A DNA stretch of 64,000 nt from Bradyrhizobium sp. NAS80.1 (lineage in GTDB: Bacteria > Pseudomonadota > Alphaproteobacteria > Rhizobiales > Xanthobacteraceae). Positions 16,898 through 25,174 of the stretch are shown here, one piece after another. The notes under the pieces were generated by a model. That model saw nothing but the letters and a program-made list of their open reading frames with translations, searched no databases and was not told the DNA's origin. Within the stretch, counting starts at the first letter, position 1. Each line of letters opens with the position of its first letter. The stretch covers positions 58,332 to 122,331 of the forward strand of contig NZ_LGHL01000007.1 in the NCBI RefSeq assembly GCF_001908205.1, read 5' to 3'. The translations under genes were made by a program, and so were the position numbers.

Positions 16898-18004
16898 ATG
16901 ACCGTGATCACCGATATCCCCGACGCACCACGTGCCGCCCGCCGACCGCAAGTTGGGAACCCGGTGCTGCGCTGGCTGCGCACCAATCTGTTCTCGTCGA
17001 TTCCGAACGGCATCCTCACGGTGGCGTTGCTGGCGGTGCTCGCGAAAGGTGTGATCAGCTTCGCGCAATGGGGCATCGCGAATGCGGTCTGGCTGACGCC
17101 GGCGAACGACTCCAGTGCCTGCCGTGCGGTGCGCGGTGTCGGTGCCTGCTGGGCGATCATTCCTGAGAAATACCGCTTCATCCTGTTCGGCACCTATCCG
17201 TTTGACGAGCAGTGGCGGCCGGCGCTGTCGGTGCTGCTGTTCATTGCGCTGTTCTACCTCTCTACCCGCCGCGCCCTGTGGCGGCGCGAGCTGGCCTATC
17301 TCTGGATCGGCGCGTTGGCGCTGATCAGCGTGCTGATGTGGGGCGGCGTGCTGGGGCTCAGTTTCGTCTCGCAGGATCGCTGGGGCGGACTGCCGGTGAC
17401 TCTGATCCTCGCAACCTTCGGCCTAGCTTTCGGCTTCCCGCTCGGCATTCTCGTCGCGCTCGGCCGGCGTTCAAAGCTGCCGGCGATCCGCTCGCTCAGC
17501 GTGCTCTATGTCGAGCTGATCCGCGGCGTGCCGCTGGTGAGCTTGTTGTTCATGGCGAGCGTAATGTTTCCGCTGTTCATGCCTGCTGGCTTCAACATCG
17601 ACAAACTCCTGCGCGCGCAGATCGCGATCATCCTTTTCGCCGGGGCTTATCTCGCAGAAGTCATTCGCGGCGGGCTTCAGGCCGTGCCGCGTGGGCAGTA
17701 TGAGGCCGCCGATGCGCTGGGGCTGTCTTACTGGCGCAAGCACCGGTTGATCGTCCTGCCGCAGGCGATCCGCCACGTCATCCCGCCGTTGGTCAACACC
17801 TTCATCGCTTTCTTCAAGGACACCAGCCTCGTCCTGATCATCGGCATCTTCGACCTGCTGACGACGGCGAAGACGGCGATCATCGACCCCGCCTGGCAGC
17901 AATTCTCGGTGGAGGTCTACATCTTCGTCGCCGCGATCTATTTCGTCTTCTGCTTCGCGATGTCGCGGTATAGCCGGAGCCTGGAGGCGACGAGCGGGAG
18001 GTGA
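16898..18004 (+). CDS. aapM: general L-amino-acid ABC transporter permease AapM
   Basis: A 368-residue AapM permease, partner of AapQ. It has a soluble N-terminus, a membrane region with the Aap-typical periplasmic insert around SSACRAVRGVGACWAIIPEKY, and the EAA-type loop GAYLAEVIRGGLQAVPRGQYEAADALGL. ATG 16898 is two bases after the aapQ stop and is the first sensible start. In classical Aap operons the ATPase gene aapP follows directly; here an inverted repeat and a convergent amidase gene follow, so the ATPase must come from elsewhere. Confidence 0.92.
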   Translation: MTVITDIPDAPRAARRPQVGNPVLRWLRTNLFSSIPNGILTVALLAVLAKGVISFAQWGIANAVWLTPANDSSACRAVRGVGACWAIIPEKYRFILFGTYPFDEQWRPALSVLLFIALFYLSTRRALWRRELAYLWIGALALISVLMWGGVLGLSFVSQDRWGGLPVTLILATFGLAFGFPLGILVALGRRSKLPAIRSLSVLYVELIRGVPLVSLLFMASVMFPLFMPAGFNIDKLLRAQIAIILFAGAYLAEVIRGGLQAVPRGQYEAADALGLSYWRKHRLIVLPQAIRHVIPPLVNTFIAFFKDTSLVLIIGIFDLLTTAKTAIIDPAWQQFSVEVYIFVAAIYFVFCFAMSRYSRSLEATSGR

Positions 18005-18020
18005 GAATCCCGCGCTACCT

Positions 18021-18172
18021 CTCTCGTGTCCCGGACAAGGTGCAGCGCGTCAGCGCTGCGCCGCAGAGCCGGGACCCAGGAGATGCATGGTCGATCGCGG
18101 AAAGCGTGGGCTGGGCCCCGGCTCTGCAGCGCACCGCTGAAGGAGCGCTGCGCTGCGTCCAGGGCACGAGAG
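18021..18172. repeat. intergenic inverted repeat, family 1
   Basis: A second copy of the element at 12241-12360: outer arms CTCTCGTGTCCCGGAC and GTCCAGGGCACGAGAG, inner AGAGCCGGGACCCAG and CTGGGCCCCGGCTCT. It sits between convergent aapM and the amidase gene. Confidence 0.75.
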
Positions 18173-18177
18173 CGCGA

Positions 18178-19596
18178 CTATTTCTTCACCTTCGGATCAA
18201 TCGGCGTGGTGCCGCGCAGACCCAAGATATCCTCCAGCACCTTGGCGCCGGCGATCACTTGCGCATCTGCGCGTGGCGCGCCGACGACCTGGATGCCGAC
18301 GGGCAGGCCCGAGGCCGTGAAGCCGCAGGGCAGCGACAGTGAGGGACAACAGGCCAGCGTGATGGCGTAGACGATGCCGAGCCATTCGACGTAATTGTCG
18401 AAACGCTTGCCGGCGCATTCGGCGACATAGCGATGCTCGATCGGGAAGGGAGGCACGATGGTCGTCGGCGCCAGCAAGAGATCGTAGGTGTTGAAGAACT
18501 CAATCGCGCGCGCGGTCATGCCGACGCGTTGCGCTTCGGCGCGCTCGAGTTGCTCGACGGTGAGCTTGAGGCCTTCCTCGATATTCCAGATCACCTCGGG
18601 CTTGAGGAGGTCGCGCTGGGTGCGGAGCAGCTGGGCCTTGCTGATCGCGAAATCGAAGGCGCGCAGCACGTGGAAGCATTCATGCGCCTCGCGCCAGTCC
18701 GGATGCGCCTCTTCGACGGTCGCTCCGGCTTCTGCGAAGCGTTCCGCCGCCTTGCGCGTGATCGCCTTGACCTCGGGATCGACCGGCGTGATGCCGAGAT
18801 CGGGCGAATAAGCGATGCGCTTCGGCTTCTTGCCCGACTGCGCCGCCGACAGGAACGAGGTTGCCGGCGCCGGCAGCGACAGAGGATCGGCCGCATAGTC
18901 GCCGCTCATCGCGTCGAGCAGCAGCGCGAGATCCTCGACATTGCGCGCCATCGGGCCCTGGACGCCGAGATTACGGTTGATACCCGCCTTCGGCGTGTGC
19001 GCGACGCGGCCGATGCTCGGCCGCATGCCGACGATGCCGCAGAAGCTCGCCGGGTTGCGCAGGCTGCCGCCCATGTCCGACCCATGCGCGAGCCAGGCCA
19101 TGCCGGTGGCCAGCGCGACGGCGGCGCCACCGGAGGAACCGGCCGCCGATTTGGACGTATCCCACGGATTGAGCGTCGCGCCGAATACCTCGTTGAAGGT
19201 GTTGGCGCCGGCGCCGAACTCGGGCGTGTTGGATTTTGCGTAGACCACGGCGCCGTTGGCCTCGAGGTTCTCGACCATGAGGTCGGACTTTGCGGGGACG
19301 TTGTCCTTGTAGATCGGCGAGCCCTGGGTATTCAGCACGCCCGCAACGTCGGTCAGATCCTTGATCGGCACTGGAAGGCCCGCCAGCAGCCCGCGCGCGC
19401 CGGCCGGCTTCTGCATCAGCGCTTTCGCGCTATCCCGCGCGCGATCGAAGCACAGCGTCGGCAGCGCATTGACCTTGTCGTCCACCTCATTGATGCGCTT
19501 CTCCAGCACATCCAGCAGTTCGAGCGGCGAGACGTCGCCGGACCGCAGCTTGTCGACCACGGCGCATGCGGTTTCGCGGATCAGGTCTTGAGACAA
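18178..19596 (-). CDS. amidase-signature family amidase
   Basis: A 472-residue amidase with the full Ser-cisSer-Lys triad: Lys79 (PVPIKDL), Ser154 (AGSSGGAA) and nucleophile Ser178 (GSDMGGSLR). The family hydrolyses C-N bonds of many amides, including aryl and peptide amides. Specificity cannot be told from sequence; GatA is unlikely because gatB/gatC are absent nearby. It sits alone on the minus strand, bounded by inverted repeats on both sides. Confidence 0.92.
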   Translation of the reverse strand: MSQDLIRETACAVVDKLRSGDVSPLELLDVLEKRINEVDDKVNALPTLCFDRARDSAKALMQKPAGARGLLAGLPVPIKDLTDVAGVLNTQGSPIYKDNVPAKSDLMVENLEANGAVVYAKSNTPEFGAGANTFNEVFGATLNPWDTSKSAAGSSGGAAVALATGMAWLAHGSDMGGSLRNPASFCGIVGMRPSIGRVAHTPKAGINRNLGVQGPMARNVEDLALLLDAMSGDYAADPLSLPAPATSFLSAAQSGKKPKRIAYSPDLGITPVDPEVKAITRKAAERFAEAGATVEEAHPDWREAHECFHVLRAFDFAISKAQLLRTQRDLLKPEVIWNIEEGLKLTVEQLERAEAQRVGMTARAIEFFNTYDLLLAPTTIVPPFPIEHRYVAECAGKRFDNYVEWLGIVYAITLACCPSLSLPCGFTASGLPVGIQVVGAPRADAQVIAGAKVLEDILGLRGTTPIDPKVKK

Positions 19597-19628
19597 TTAT
19601 GTTACTCCTATGCTTGTTCTAGGCTGCA

Positions 19629-19714
19629 TCATTGCGAGGAGCGAAGCGACGAAGCAATCCAGACTTTTTTTGCTGCGGATGCATTTCTGGATTGCTTCGC
19701 GTCGCTCGCAATGA
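19629..19714. repeat. intergenic inverted repeat, family 2
   Basis: Near-perfect 86-bp palindrome whose arms read TCATTGCGAGGAGCGAAGCG...AAGCAATCCAGA and TCTGGATTGCTTCGCGTCGC...AATGA. A related copy is at 28407-28520. It lies upstream of the amidase gene. Confidence 0.8.
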
Positions 19715-19725
19715 CGAGGATGGAG

Positions 19726-20502
19726 TTAACCCCACCCCGCGCTGATGCCGCCGTCCACCGTGTAGATCACGCCCGACGTGTAGCCGGCGCGATCGGACGC
19801 CAGGAACGCCATGAGGTCGCCGATCTCGCGTGCATGCGCGGGGCGGCCGAGCGGCAGGCTCCTCTGGAATTCCTTGTAGCGGGTCTCGTCGCCGAACTGG
19901 TGCTTTGCCCGCGTCTTGAGCAGCGTGACGTGGCGATCGGTGCCGACGGGGCCGGGATTGATGCCGACCACGCGGATGTTGTCAGCTAGGCTCTTGCCTC
20001 CGAGCGCACGGGTGAAAGCCATCAGCGCGGCATTGCCGGCGCTGCCGCAGATGTAATTGGCATCGAACTTCTCGCCGGCCGCGCCGATGTCGTTGACGAT
20101 CACACCGCCGCCGCGCGCCTTCATCTGGGCGTAGATCATGCGCGTGAGGTTGATGTAGCCGAACACTTTCAGTTCCCAGGCGTGCCGCCAGGTCGCCTCG
20201 TCGATCTTGTCGATGGAGCCGCCGGGGATGTCACCGGCATTGTTGACGAGGATGTCGATCTCTGCCGCCTCCCTGGCGAGCCGCACCACGTCCTCGGCCT
20301 TGCGTAGGTCGACGACGGTTGTGGCGGCATCGATCTGGTGCGCGGAGCGCAAGCGATCCGCCAGCGCTTTGAGCTGATCGCCGCTGCGGGCGGCAAGCAG
20401 GAGGTGCGCGCCTTCCTCGGCAAAGGCCTCGGCGGCGGCTGCGCCAATGCCCTTGGACGCGCCGGTGATCAGGACGCGCTTGCCACGCAAATGCAGATCC
20501 AT
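19726..20502 (-). CDS. SDR-family oxidoreductase with altered active site
   Basis: A 258-residue Rossmann protein with TGASKGIG (13-20) and NNAG (87-90) typical of classical SDRs and the C-terminal DGG. The catalytic YxxxK reads Y150-ICG-S154, so the Lys is Ser, and the expected Ser before it lies in NDIGAAG. It either uses a different chemistry or has lost activity; the rest is well preserved, which argues for function. It is divergent to tartrate dehydrogenase across a palindromic operator-like region. Confidence 0.85.
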   Translation of the reverse strand: MDLHLRGKRVLITGASKGIGAAAAEAFAEEGAHLLLAARSGDQLKALADRLRSAHQIDAATTVVDLRKAEDVVRLAREAAEIDILVNNAGDIPGGSIDKIDEATWRHAWELKVFGYINLTRMIYAQMKARGGGVIVNDIGAAGEKFDANYICGSAGNAALMAFTRALGGKSLADNIRVVGINPGPVGTDRHVTLLKTRAKHQFGDETRYKEFQRSLPLGRPAHAREIGDLMAFLASDRAGYTSGVIYTVDGGISAGWG

Positions 20503-20565
20503 GCAGGTTACTCGCTCGGTGGGAACAGGATGAAATCAGTAGGCGCTCAGCCGCGCCATGGTCAA

Positions 20566-20614
20566 CATTGCAGTGCAGCGTTGCACTGCCGCCGAGTTTG
20601 GGTCATTGCAGTGC
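20566..20614. promoter_or_regulatory. candidate operator: palindrome plus repeated half-site
   Basis: GCAGTGCAGCGTTGCACTGC (20570-20589) is a 20-bp inverted repeat with one mismatched pair. The half-site CATTGCAGTGC occurs at 20566-20576 and again at 20604-20614, 38 bp apart. The site lies in the 158-bp gap between the divergent SDR and tartrate dehydrogenase genes. The regulator is unknown; the LysR at 25.2 kb is a distant candidate. Confidence 0.5.
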
Positions 20615-20660
20615 GACCAAAAAAGACGGCGGCTGCCGGAACCAACCAAGGACGTTCTCG

Positions 20661-21734
20661 ATGAGCAAGAAGCAATACCGGATCGCAGTCATTCCCGGCG
20701 ATGGCATCGGCAAGGAAGTGATGCCCGAGGGCCTGCGCGTTCTGGAGGCAGCGGCGAAGAAACACGGCATCTCCCTGCACTTTGACCATTTCGACTTCTC
20801 GTCCTGGGACTATTACGAAAAGCACGGCCAGATGATGCCCGATGATTGGAAGGAGAAGATCGGCAAGCACGACGCGATCTACTTCGGAGCCGTCGGCTGG
20901 CCGGCAAAAATCCCGGACCACGTCTCGTTGTGGGGCTCGCTTATCAAGTTTCGCCGCGAGTTCGACCAGTATGTGAACCTGCGCCCGGTGCGGCTGATGC
21001 CCGGCGTGCCGTCGCCGCTGGCGGGCCGCAAGCCCGGTGACATCGACTTCTGGGTGGTGCGCGAGAACACGGAAGGCGAATATTCCTCCGTCGGCGGCCG
21101 CATGTTCCCCGATACTGACCGCGAGTTCGTCACCCAACAGACCGTGATGACCCGTACCGGCGTCGACCGCATCCTGAAGTTCGCCTTCGAGCTCGCGCAG
21201 TCGCGGCCGAAGAAGCACCTGACCTCGGCGACGAAGTCCAACGGCATCTCCATCACCATGCCCTATTGGGACGAACGCGTGGAGGCGATGGCCAGGAAGT
21301 TTCCGGGCGTGAAGTGGGACAAGTACCACATCGACATCCTGACCGCGAACTTCGTGTTGCACCCGGACTGGTTCGACGTCGTGGTCGGCTCCAATCTGTT
21401 CGGGGACATCCTCTCCGACCTCGGACCTGCCTGCACCGGCACCATCGGCATCGCACCATCAGGCAACATCAACCCGGAGGGCGATTTCCCGTCGGTGTTC
21501 GAGCCCGTGCACGGCTCGGCGCCTGATATCGCGGGGCAGGGCATCGCCAATCCGATCGGAATGATCTGGTCGGGCGCGATGATGTTCGAGCATCTCGGCG
21601 AGAAGGAAGCCGGCAGGTCAATCGTCGATGCGATCGAGCGCACACTTGCCGAACGTACGCTCCGTACCAAGGACCTCGGCGGCAACGCCGACACGACCGC
21701 GTGCGGCAAGGCGGTCGCGGATATGGTGGACTAA
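20661..21734 (+). CDS. ttuC: tartrate dehydrogenase / D-malate dehydrogenase
   Basis: A 357-residue member of the isocitrate/isopropylmalate dehydrogenase family, closest to TtuC/DmlA types. Landmarks are IAVIPGDGIGKEV at the start, ENTEGEYSSVGGR, and NLFGDILSDLGPACTGTIGIAPSG for NAD and metal binding. It should oxidatively decarboxylate D-malate or oxidise tartrate. I chose ATG 20661 with AAGGA upstream; an earlier in-frame start would run through the operator. It is the only plus-strand gene among minus-strand hydroxyacid dehydrogenases. Confidence 0.9.
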   Translation: MSKKQYRIAVIPGDGIGKEVMPEGLRVLEAAAKKHGISLHFDHFDFSSWDYYEKHGQMMPDDWKEKIGKHDAIYFGAVGWPAKIPDHVSLWGSLIKFRREFDQYVNLRPVRLMPGVPSPLAGRKPGDIDFWVVRENTEGEYSSVGGRMFPDTDREFVTQQTVMTRTGVDRILKFAFELAQSRPKKHLTSATKSNGISITMPYWDERVEAMARKFPGVKWDKYHIDILTANFVLHPDWFDVVVGSNLFGDILSDLGPACTGTIGIAPSGNINPEGDFPSVFEPVHGSAPDIAGQGIANPIGMIWSGAMMFEHLGEKEAGRSIVDAIERTLAERTLRTKDLGGNADTTACGKAVADMVD

Positions 21735-21754
21735 GGCAGGCTACCGAACACGGG

Positions 21755-21780
21755 GTCGTCCCGGCGAAGGCCGGGACGAC
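21755..21780. terminator. perfect GC hairpin between convergent genes
   Basis: Arms GTCGTCCCGGC and GCCGGGACGAC (11 bp each) with loop GAAG, lying 20 bp after the tartrate dehydrogenase stop and 25 bp before the end of the convergent Ldh2-type gene. There is no T tract, so it may be a bidirectional stem rather than a classical terminator. Confidence 0.55.
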
Positions 21781-21805
21781 ATTGAGAGATGCCCTTCGTT
21801 TTTAA

Positions 21806-22879
21806 CTAGCCCGCAATCTTCTCGATCGCGGCCTGATCCAGCCCGAACCTCTTCCCGGCGTCCAGGATCTCCTGCCAGGTGTTCGGATCGACCGGAATGC
21901 CCTCGGCCAAACGCTTCTTCTTGGTCTCGCGCTCGGGCTCGCCCGCGATCTTCACTCTGTCGACGCCGGGGCCGGGAGGCGAGGCAGTGTGCCAGGCGAC
22001 AAAGCTCTCGACTTCGCGCGCGAGGTTCTGGCCGGTGCCGAGCTTGTTCGGATCGATGATGATCGAGAGCATGCCGTTCAGCACGCGGCGCTTGCCGTCA
22101 TCCGGGCCCTTGACGGTCTGGCCGCCCGTGAGCGCGCCGCCCAGGATTTCGCACACCAGCGCCAGTCCCGAACCCTTGTGCTCGCCGAAGGGCAGGATCG
22201 CGCCGTGCGGGGGGATCACGGTGTAGCGCGGATTTGTGGTCGGCTTACCCTCGTTGTCGATGATGGTGCCGGGCTCCAGCTCGACGCCCTTGTTGTGGGC
22301 GACGCGGGTCTTTCCTTGCGCGATCTTGCTGGTGGCGAAGTCGAGCACGATCGGCTCCTTGCCTTTGCGCGGGATGCCGACGCAGAACGGGTTGGTGCCA
22401 TGGCGCGCATCGCTGCCGCCCCACGGCGCCACGATTGGGCGCGAGATCACGTTGACGAAGTGGATCGACACCAGTCCATGGTCGATACACTGCTCGGCCC
22501 AGTGGCCGATGCGGCCGATGTGGTGCGAGTTGGAGAGGCCGACGACGCACACGCCGTTGCGCTTGGCGCGCTCGGCGCCCAGCTCCATCGCCTCGTAACC
22601 CATCACCTGACCGTAGCCGGTGAGGCCGTCCAGGGTGAGCAGGGGGCCTGTGTCCAGCACGATCTTGACGTGCTGGTTCACGGCGAGACCGCCCTCGGCC
22701 ACTCCCTCGGCATAACGCGGAATCATGCCGACGCCGTGCGAGTCGTGGCCCTTGAGATTCGCCTCGACGAGGTTGGTGGACACGAGATCGGCTTCGCGGT
22801 CCGAGGAGCCGCCGGCTTTCGCGATGGCGCGGATGACGTTGGTGAGCGGCTCTGCCTTGATGGTGCGGTAGTCGGCCAT
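21806..22879 (-). CDS. Ldh2/MDH2-family malate/L-lactate-type dehydrogenase
   Basis: A 357-residue NAD(P)-dependent oxidoreductase of the Ldh_2 family (malate, ureidoglycolate, 2,3-diketogulonate and related 2-hydroxyacid enzymes). Typical segments are NLVEANLKGHDSHGVGMIPRY with the conserved His, NSHHIGRIGHWAEQ, and FGEHKGSGLALVCEILGG. The start is ATG 22879, after GGATAAGAGCAAC. It follows the D-2-hydroxyacid dehydrogenase gene by 11 bp, in an operon with the M20 hydrolase. Confidence 0.9.
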   Translation of the reverse strand: MADYRTIKAEPLTNVIRAIAKAGGSSDREADLVSTNLVEANLKGHDSHGVGMIPRYAEGVAEGGLAVNQHVKIVLDTGPLLTLDGLTGYGQVMGYEAMELGAERAKRNGVCVVGLSNSHHIGRIGHWAEQCIDHGLVSIHFVNVISRPIVAPWGGSDARHGTNPFCVGIPRKGKEPIVLDFATSKIAQGKTRVAHNKGVELEPGTIIDNEGKPTTNPRYTVIPPHGAILPFGEHKGSGLALVCEILGGALTGGQTVKGPDDGKRRVLNGMLSIIIDPNKLGTGQNLAREVESFVAWHTASPPGPGVDRVKIAGEPERETKKKRLAEGIPVDPNTWQEILDAGKRFGLDQAAIEKIAG

Positions 22880-22890
22880 TGTTGTTGCTC

Positions 22891-23802
22891 TTATCCTTTC
22901 ACAATTCTGCGGCAATGTTCCCATGCGGCATGAATGAGGTTCTCGCTGGCCTCCGGCGTCCGGAACGCCGAATGCGCCGACAGCGTCACGTTCGGAATCG
23001 TCGTCAGCGGATGGTCGGCCGGCAGTGGCTCGACATTGAAGACATCGAGACCGGCATGGCGGATGTGGCCCGACTTCAGCGCGTCGATCATGGCTTGTTC
23101 GTCGACAATGGCGCCGCGGGCGGTGTTGATCAGGATGACGCCAGGCTTCATCTTCGCGATCTTGTCGCGCGTGATCATGCCGCGGGTCTCGTCGTTGAGC
23201 AGCAAGTGCAGCGATACCACGTCGCTTCTGGCCAGCAGCGTGTCGAGGTCGGTGAACTCCACGCCGGAGTGGGTCTTCGGCGAGCGGTTCCAGGCGATCA
23301 CTTTCATGCCGCTGCCGGACGCAATGCGCGCGACCTCGGCGGCGATGCCGCCGAAGCCGATCAGGCCGAGCGTCTTGCCCGTGAGCTGCATGCCGTCCTC
23401 GCGCAGCCAGTTGCCGGCGCGCATCTCGCGATCCATCATCGCGATGACGCGGGCGGAGGACCACATCAGCGCGATCGCGGATTCGGCCACAGCGGTGTCG
23501 CCATAGCCCTTGATCAGATGCACGGAAATGCCAAGCTCTGCGAGCTCCTCCGGATTCATGTAGCTGCGCGCGCCGGTGCCGAGGAAAACGACGTGCTTGA
23601 GGCCCGCGCATCTCTTCGCGACCTCGGTCGGGAGCGCCGTGTGGTCGACGATCGCGATCTCGGCGCCATCGAGGATTTCAGGATATTGCTCGGGCTTGAT
23701 GTCGGGATCCCTGTGGATCCGCACCTTTGGATCGCCGGGCTTTGCCAGCCGCTCCATGATCACGGCGAGGGCTTCGTTGGCGTCGACGAAAACTCTGCGC
23801 AT
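22891..23802 (-). CDS. D-isomer-specific 2-hydroxyacid dehydrogenase
   Basis: A 303-residue NAD-binding dehydrogenase. The nucleotide fold shows LGLIGFGGIAAEVARIASG (about 145-163). Catalytic residues are Arg in NTARGAIVD, Glu in NVEPLP and His in SAHSAF. Such enzymes reduce 2-oxo acids to D-2-hydroxy acids or the reverse. It lies between the M20 amidohydrolase (12 bp) and the Ldh2-type gene, suggesting a route that handles a hydroxy or oxo acid released by the hydrolase. Confidence 0.9.
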   Translation of the reverse strand: MRRVFVDANEALAVIMERLAKPGDPKVRIHRDPDIKPEQYPEILDGAEIAIVDHTALPTEVAKRCAGLKHVVFLGTGARSYMNPEELAELGISVHLIKGYGDTAVAESAIALMWSSARVIAMMDREMRAGNWLREDGMQLTGKTLGLIGFGGIAAEVARIASGSGMKVIAWNRSPKTHSGVEFTDLDTLLARSDVVSLHLLLNDETRGMITRDKIAKMKPGVILINTARGAIVDEQAMIDALKSGHIRHAGLDVFNVEPLPADHPLTTIPNVTLSAHSAFRTPEASENLIHAAWEHCRRIVKG

Positions 23803-23814
23803 GGCTCTCTCCGA

Positions 23815-25065
23815 TCAGGATGCGACGCCGGCGATGGCCAGCACGGTATGCAACAGCACGTTGGTGCCTGCGGCGCAGTCCGGCTGCGTGGCATCCTCCA
23901 GCTCGTTGTGGCTGATTCCGTCCTTGCAGGGCACGAACACCATCGCCGCCGGCATGACGGTGTTGAGGTTGCAGGCGTCGTGGCCGGCGCCGGAGGTGAT
24001 GCGGCGACTGGAGTAGCCGAGCGTATTCGCCGCGTTTTCGACCGCCGCTATGAGCTTGGGATCGAAGTGCGTCGGAGGCTTGCGCCAGACCAGGTCGATC
24101 TTGACCTCGACCTTGCGGCGCGCGGCGATCTCGGCGATCGCGGCGCGAAGATCGCGGTCGAGCGCATCCATGATCGTGCCATCCGCGCTGCGGCAATCCA
24201 CGGTGAAGGCGATCTCGCCGGGAATGACGTTGCGCGAGGGGTTTACGATCACTGCCTCGCCGATGGTGCCGACCGCCTTCGGCCCGTGCTTCTTGGCGAT
24301 CGCTTCCATCGCCAGCACGATCTCCGAGAGCGTGGCGAGCGCATCGCGCCGCAGCGGCATCGGCGTCGATCCCGCATGGCTCTCGAAGCCGGAAATCTTG
24401 CCGTCGTACCAGAGCACGCCCTGGCCGGAATCGACCACGCCGATGGTCTTGCCCTCGGCTTCCAAGATCGGACCCTGCTCGATGTGCAATTCGACGAAGC
24501 AGCCGAGCTTCTGGAAGCCGACCGGCTTGTCGCCGCGATAGCCGATGCCGTCGAGCGCCTGGCTCACTGTGACGCCCTCGGCGTCCTTGCGCGAGAGAAT
24601 ATCGTCGGTGGTGAAATCGCCGACATAGGCGGCCGAGGCCATCATCGCGGGCGCGAAGCGCGAGCCTTCCTCGTTGGTCCAGTTGACGACGCAGATCGGC
24701 GCTTCGGTTTCGATGCCGGCGTCGTTCAGCGTGCGGATGACTTCAAGCGCGCCGAGCGTCCCCAGAATGCCGTCATATTTGCCGCCGGTCGGCTGGGTGT
24801 CGAGATGCGAGCCGATGCCGACGGGCGGCTTCGACATGTCGCGGCCCTTGCGCAGGCCGAACATCGAGCCGAGCGCATCGACATGCACTTCGAGGCCGGC
24901 GTCCTCGCAGGCCTTCCGGAACCAGTTGCGCACCTGCTTGTCTTCGGTGCTCAGCGTCAGTCGCCGCACGCCGCCTTTCTGCGTCGCACCGAACTGCGCG
25001 GTCTCGTGGATGGAGCCCCAGAGGCGGGCGGAATCGATTTGCAGGTTGGTGGCGGCTCGGCTCAT
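23815..25065 (-). CDS. M20-family Zn hydrolase (allantoate/N-carbamoyl amino acid amidohydrolase type)
   Basis: A 416-residue metallohydrolase of the hydantoinase/carbamoylase family (HyuC/AllC/beta-ureidopropionase). Metal ligands are visible: His87 in GSHLDTQPTGGKYDG and Asp98, Glu132/133 in TNEEGSRF, a His in ELHIEQGP, and a His in SGAGHDACN. The dimerisation insert starts near residue 220. It should hydrolyse an N-carbamoyl or ureido group. With the downstream dehydrogenases it fits ureidoglycolate-like or carbamoyl-amino-acid use, but the substrate is not settled. Confidence 0.88.
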   Translation of the reverse strand: MSRAATNLQIDSARLWGSIHETAQFGATQKGGVRRLTLSTEDKQVRNWFRKACEDAGLEVHVDALGSMFGLRKGRDMSKPPVGIGSHLDTQPTGGKYDGILGTLGALEVIRTLNDAGIETEAPICVVNWTNEEGSRFAPAMMASAAYVGDFTTDDILSRKDAEGVTVSQALDGIGYRGDKPVGFQKLGCFVELHIEQGPILEAEGKTIGVVDSGQGVLWYDGKISGFESHAGSTPMPLRRDALATLSEIVLAMEAIAKKHGPKAVGTIGEAVIVNPSRNVIPGEIAFTVDCRSADGTIMDALDRDLRAAIAEIAARRKVEVKIDLVWRKPPTHFDPKLIAAVENAANTLGYSSRRITSGAGHDACNLNTVMPAAMVFVPCKDGISHNELEDATQPDCAAGTNVLLHTVLAIAGVAS

Positions 25066-25083
25066 GCGGTCAGTCTCTCAGTT

Positions 25084-25149
25084 GTCATTCCGGGTTCGAT
25101 GCTGCCGGGCCGCACTTCGCGCGGTCCCGTCGCATCGCCCCGGAATGAC
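25084..25149. repeat. intergenic inverted repeat, family 3 (CATTCCGGG type)
   Basis: A 66-bp palindrome with arms GTCATTCCGGGTTCGATGC and GCATCGCCCCGGAATGAC. Related copies are at 47157-47195, 54621-54726 and 60781-60899. It lies between the LysR gene and the M20 hydrolase start. Confidence 0.75.
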
Positions 25150-25174
25150 GTTGAAGGTTGTCCGGCGTCTTTTT

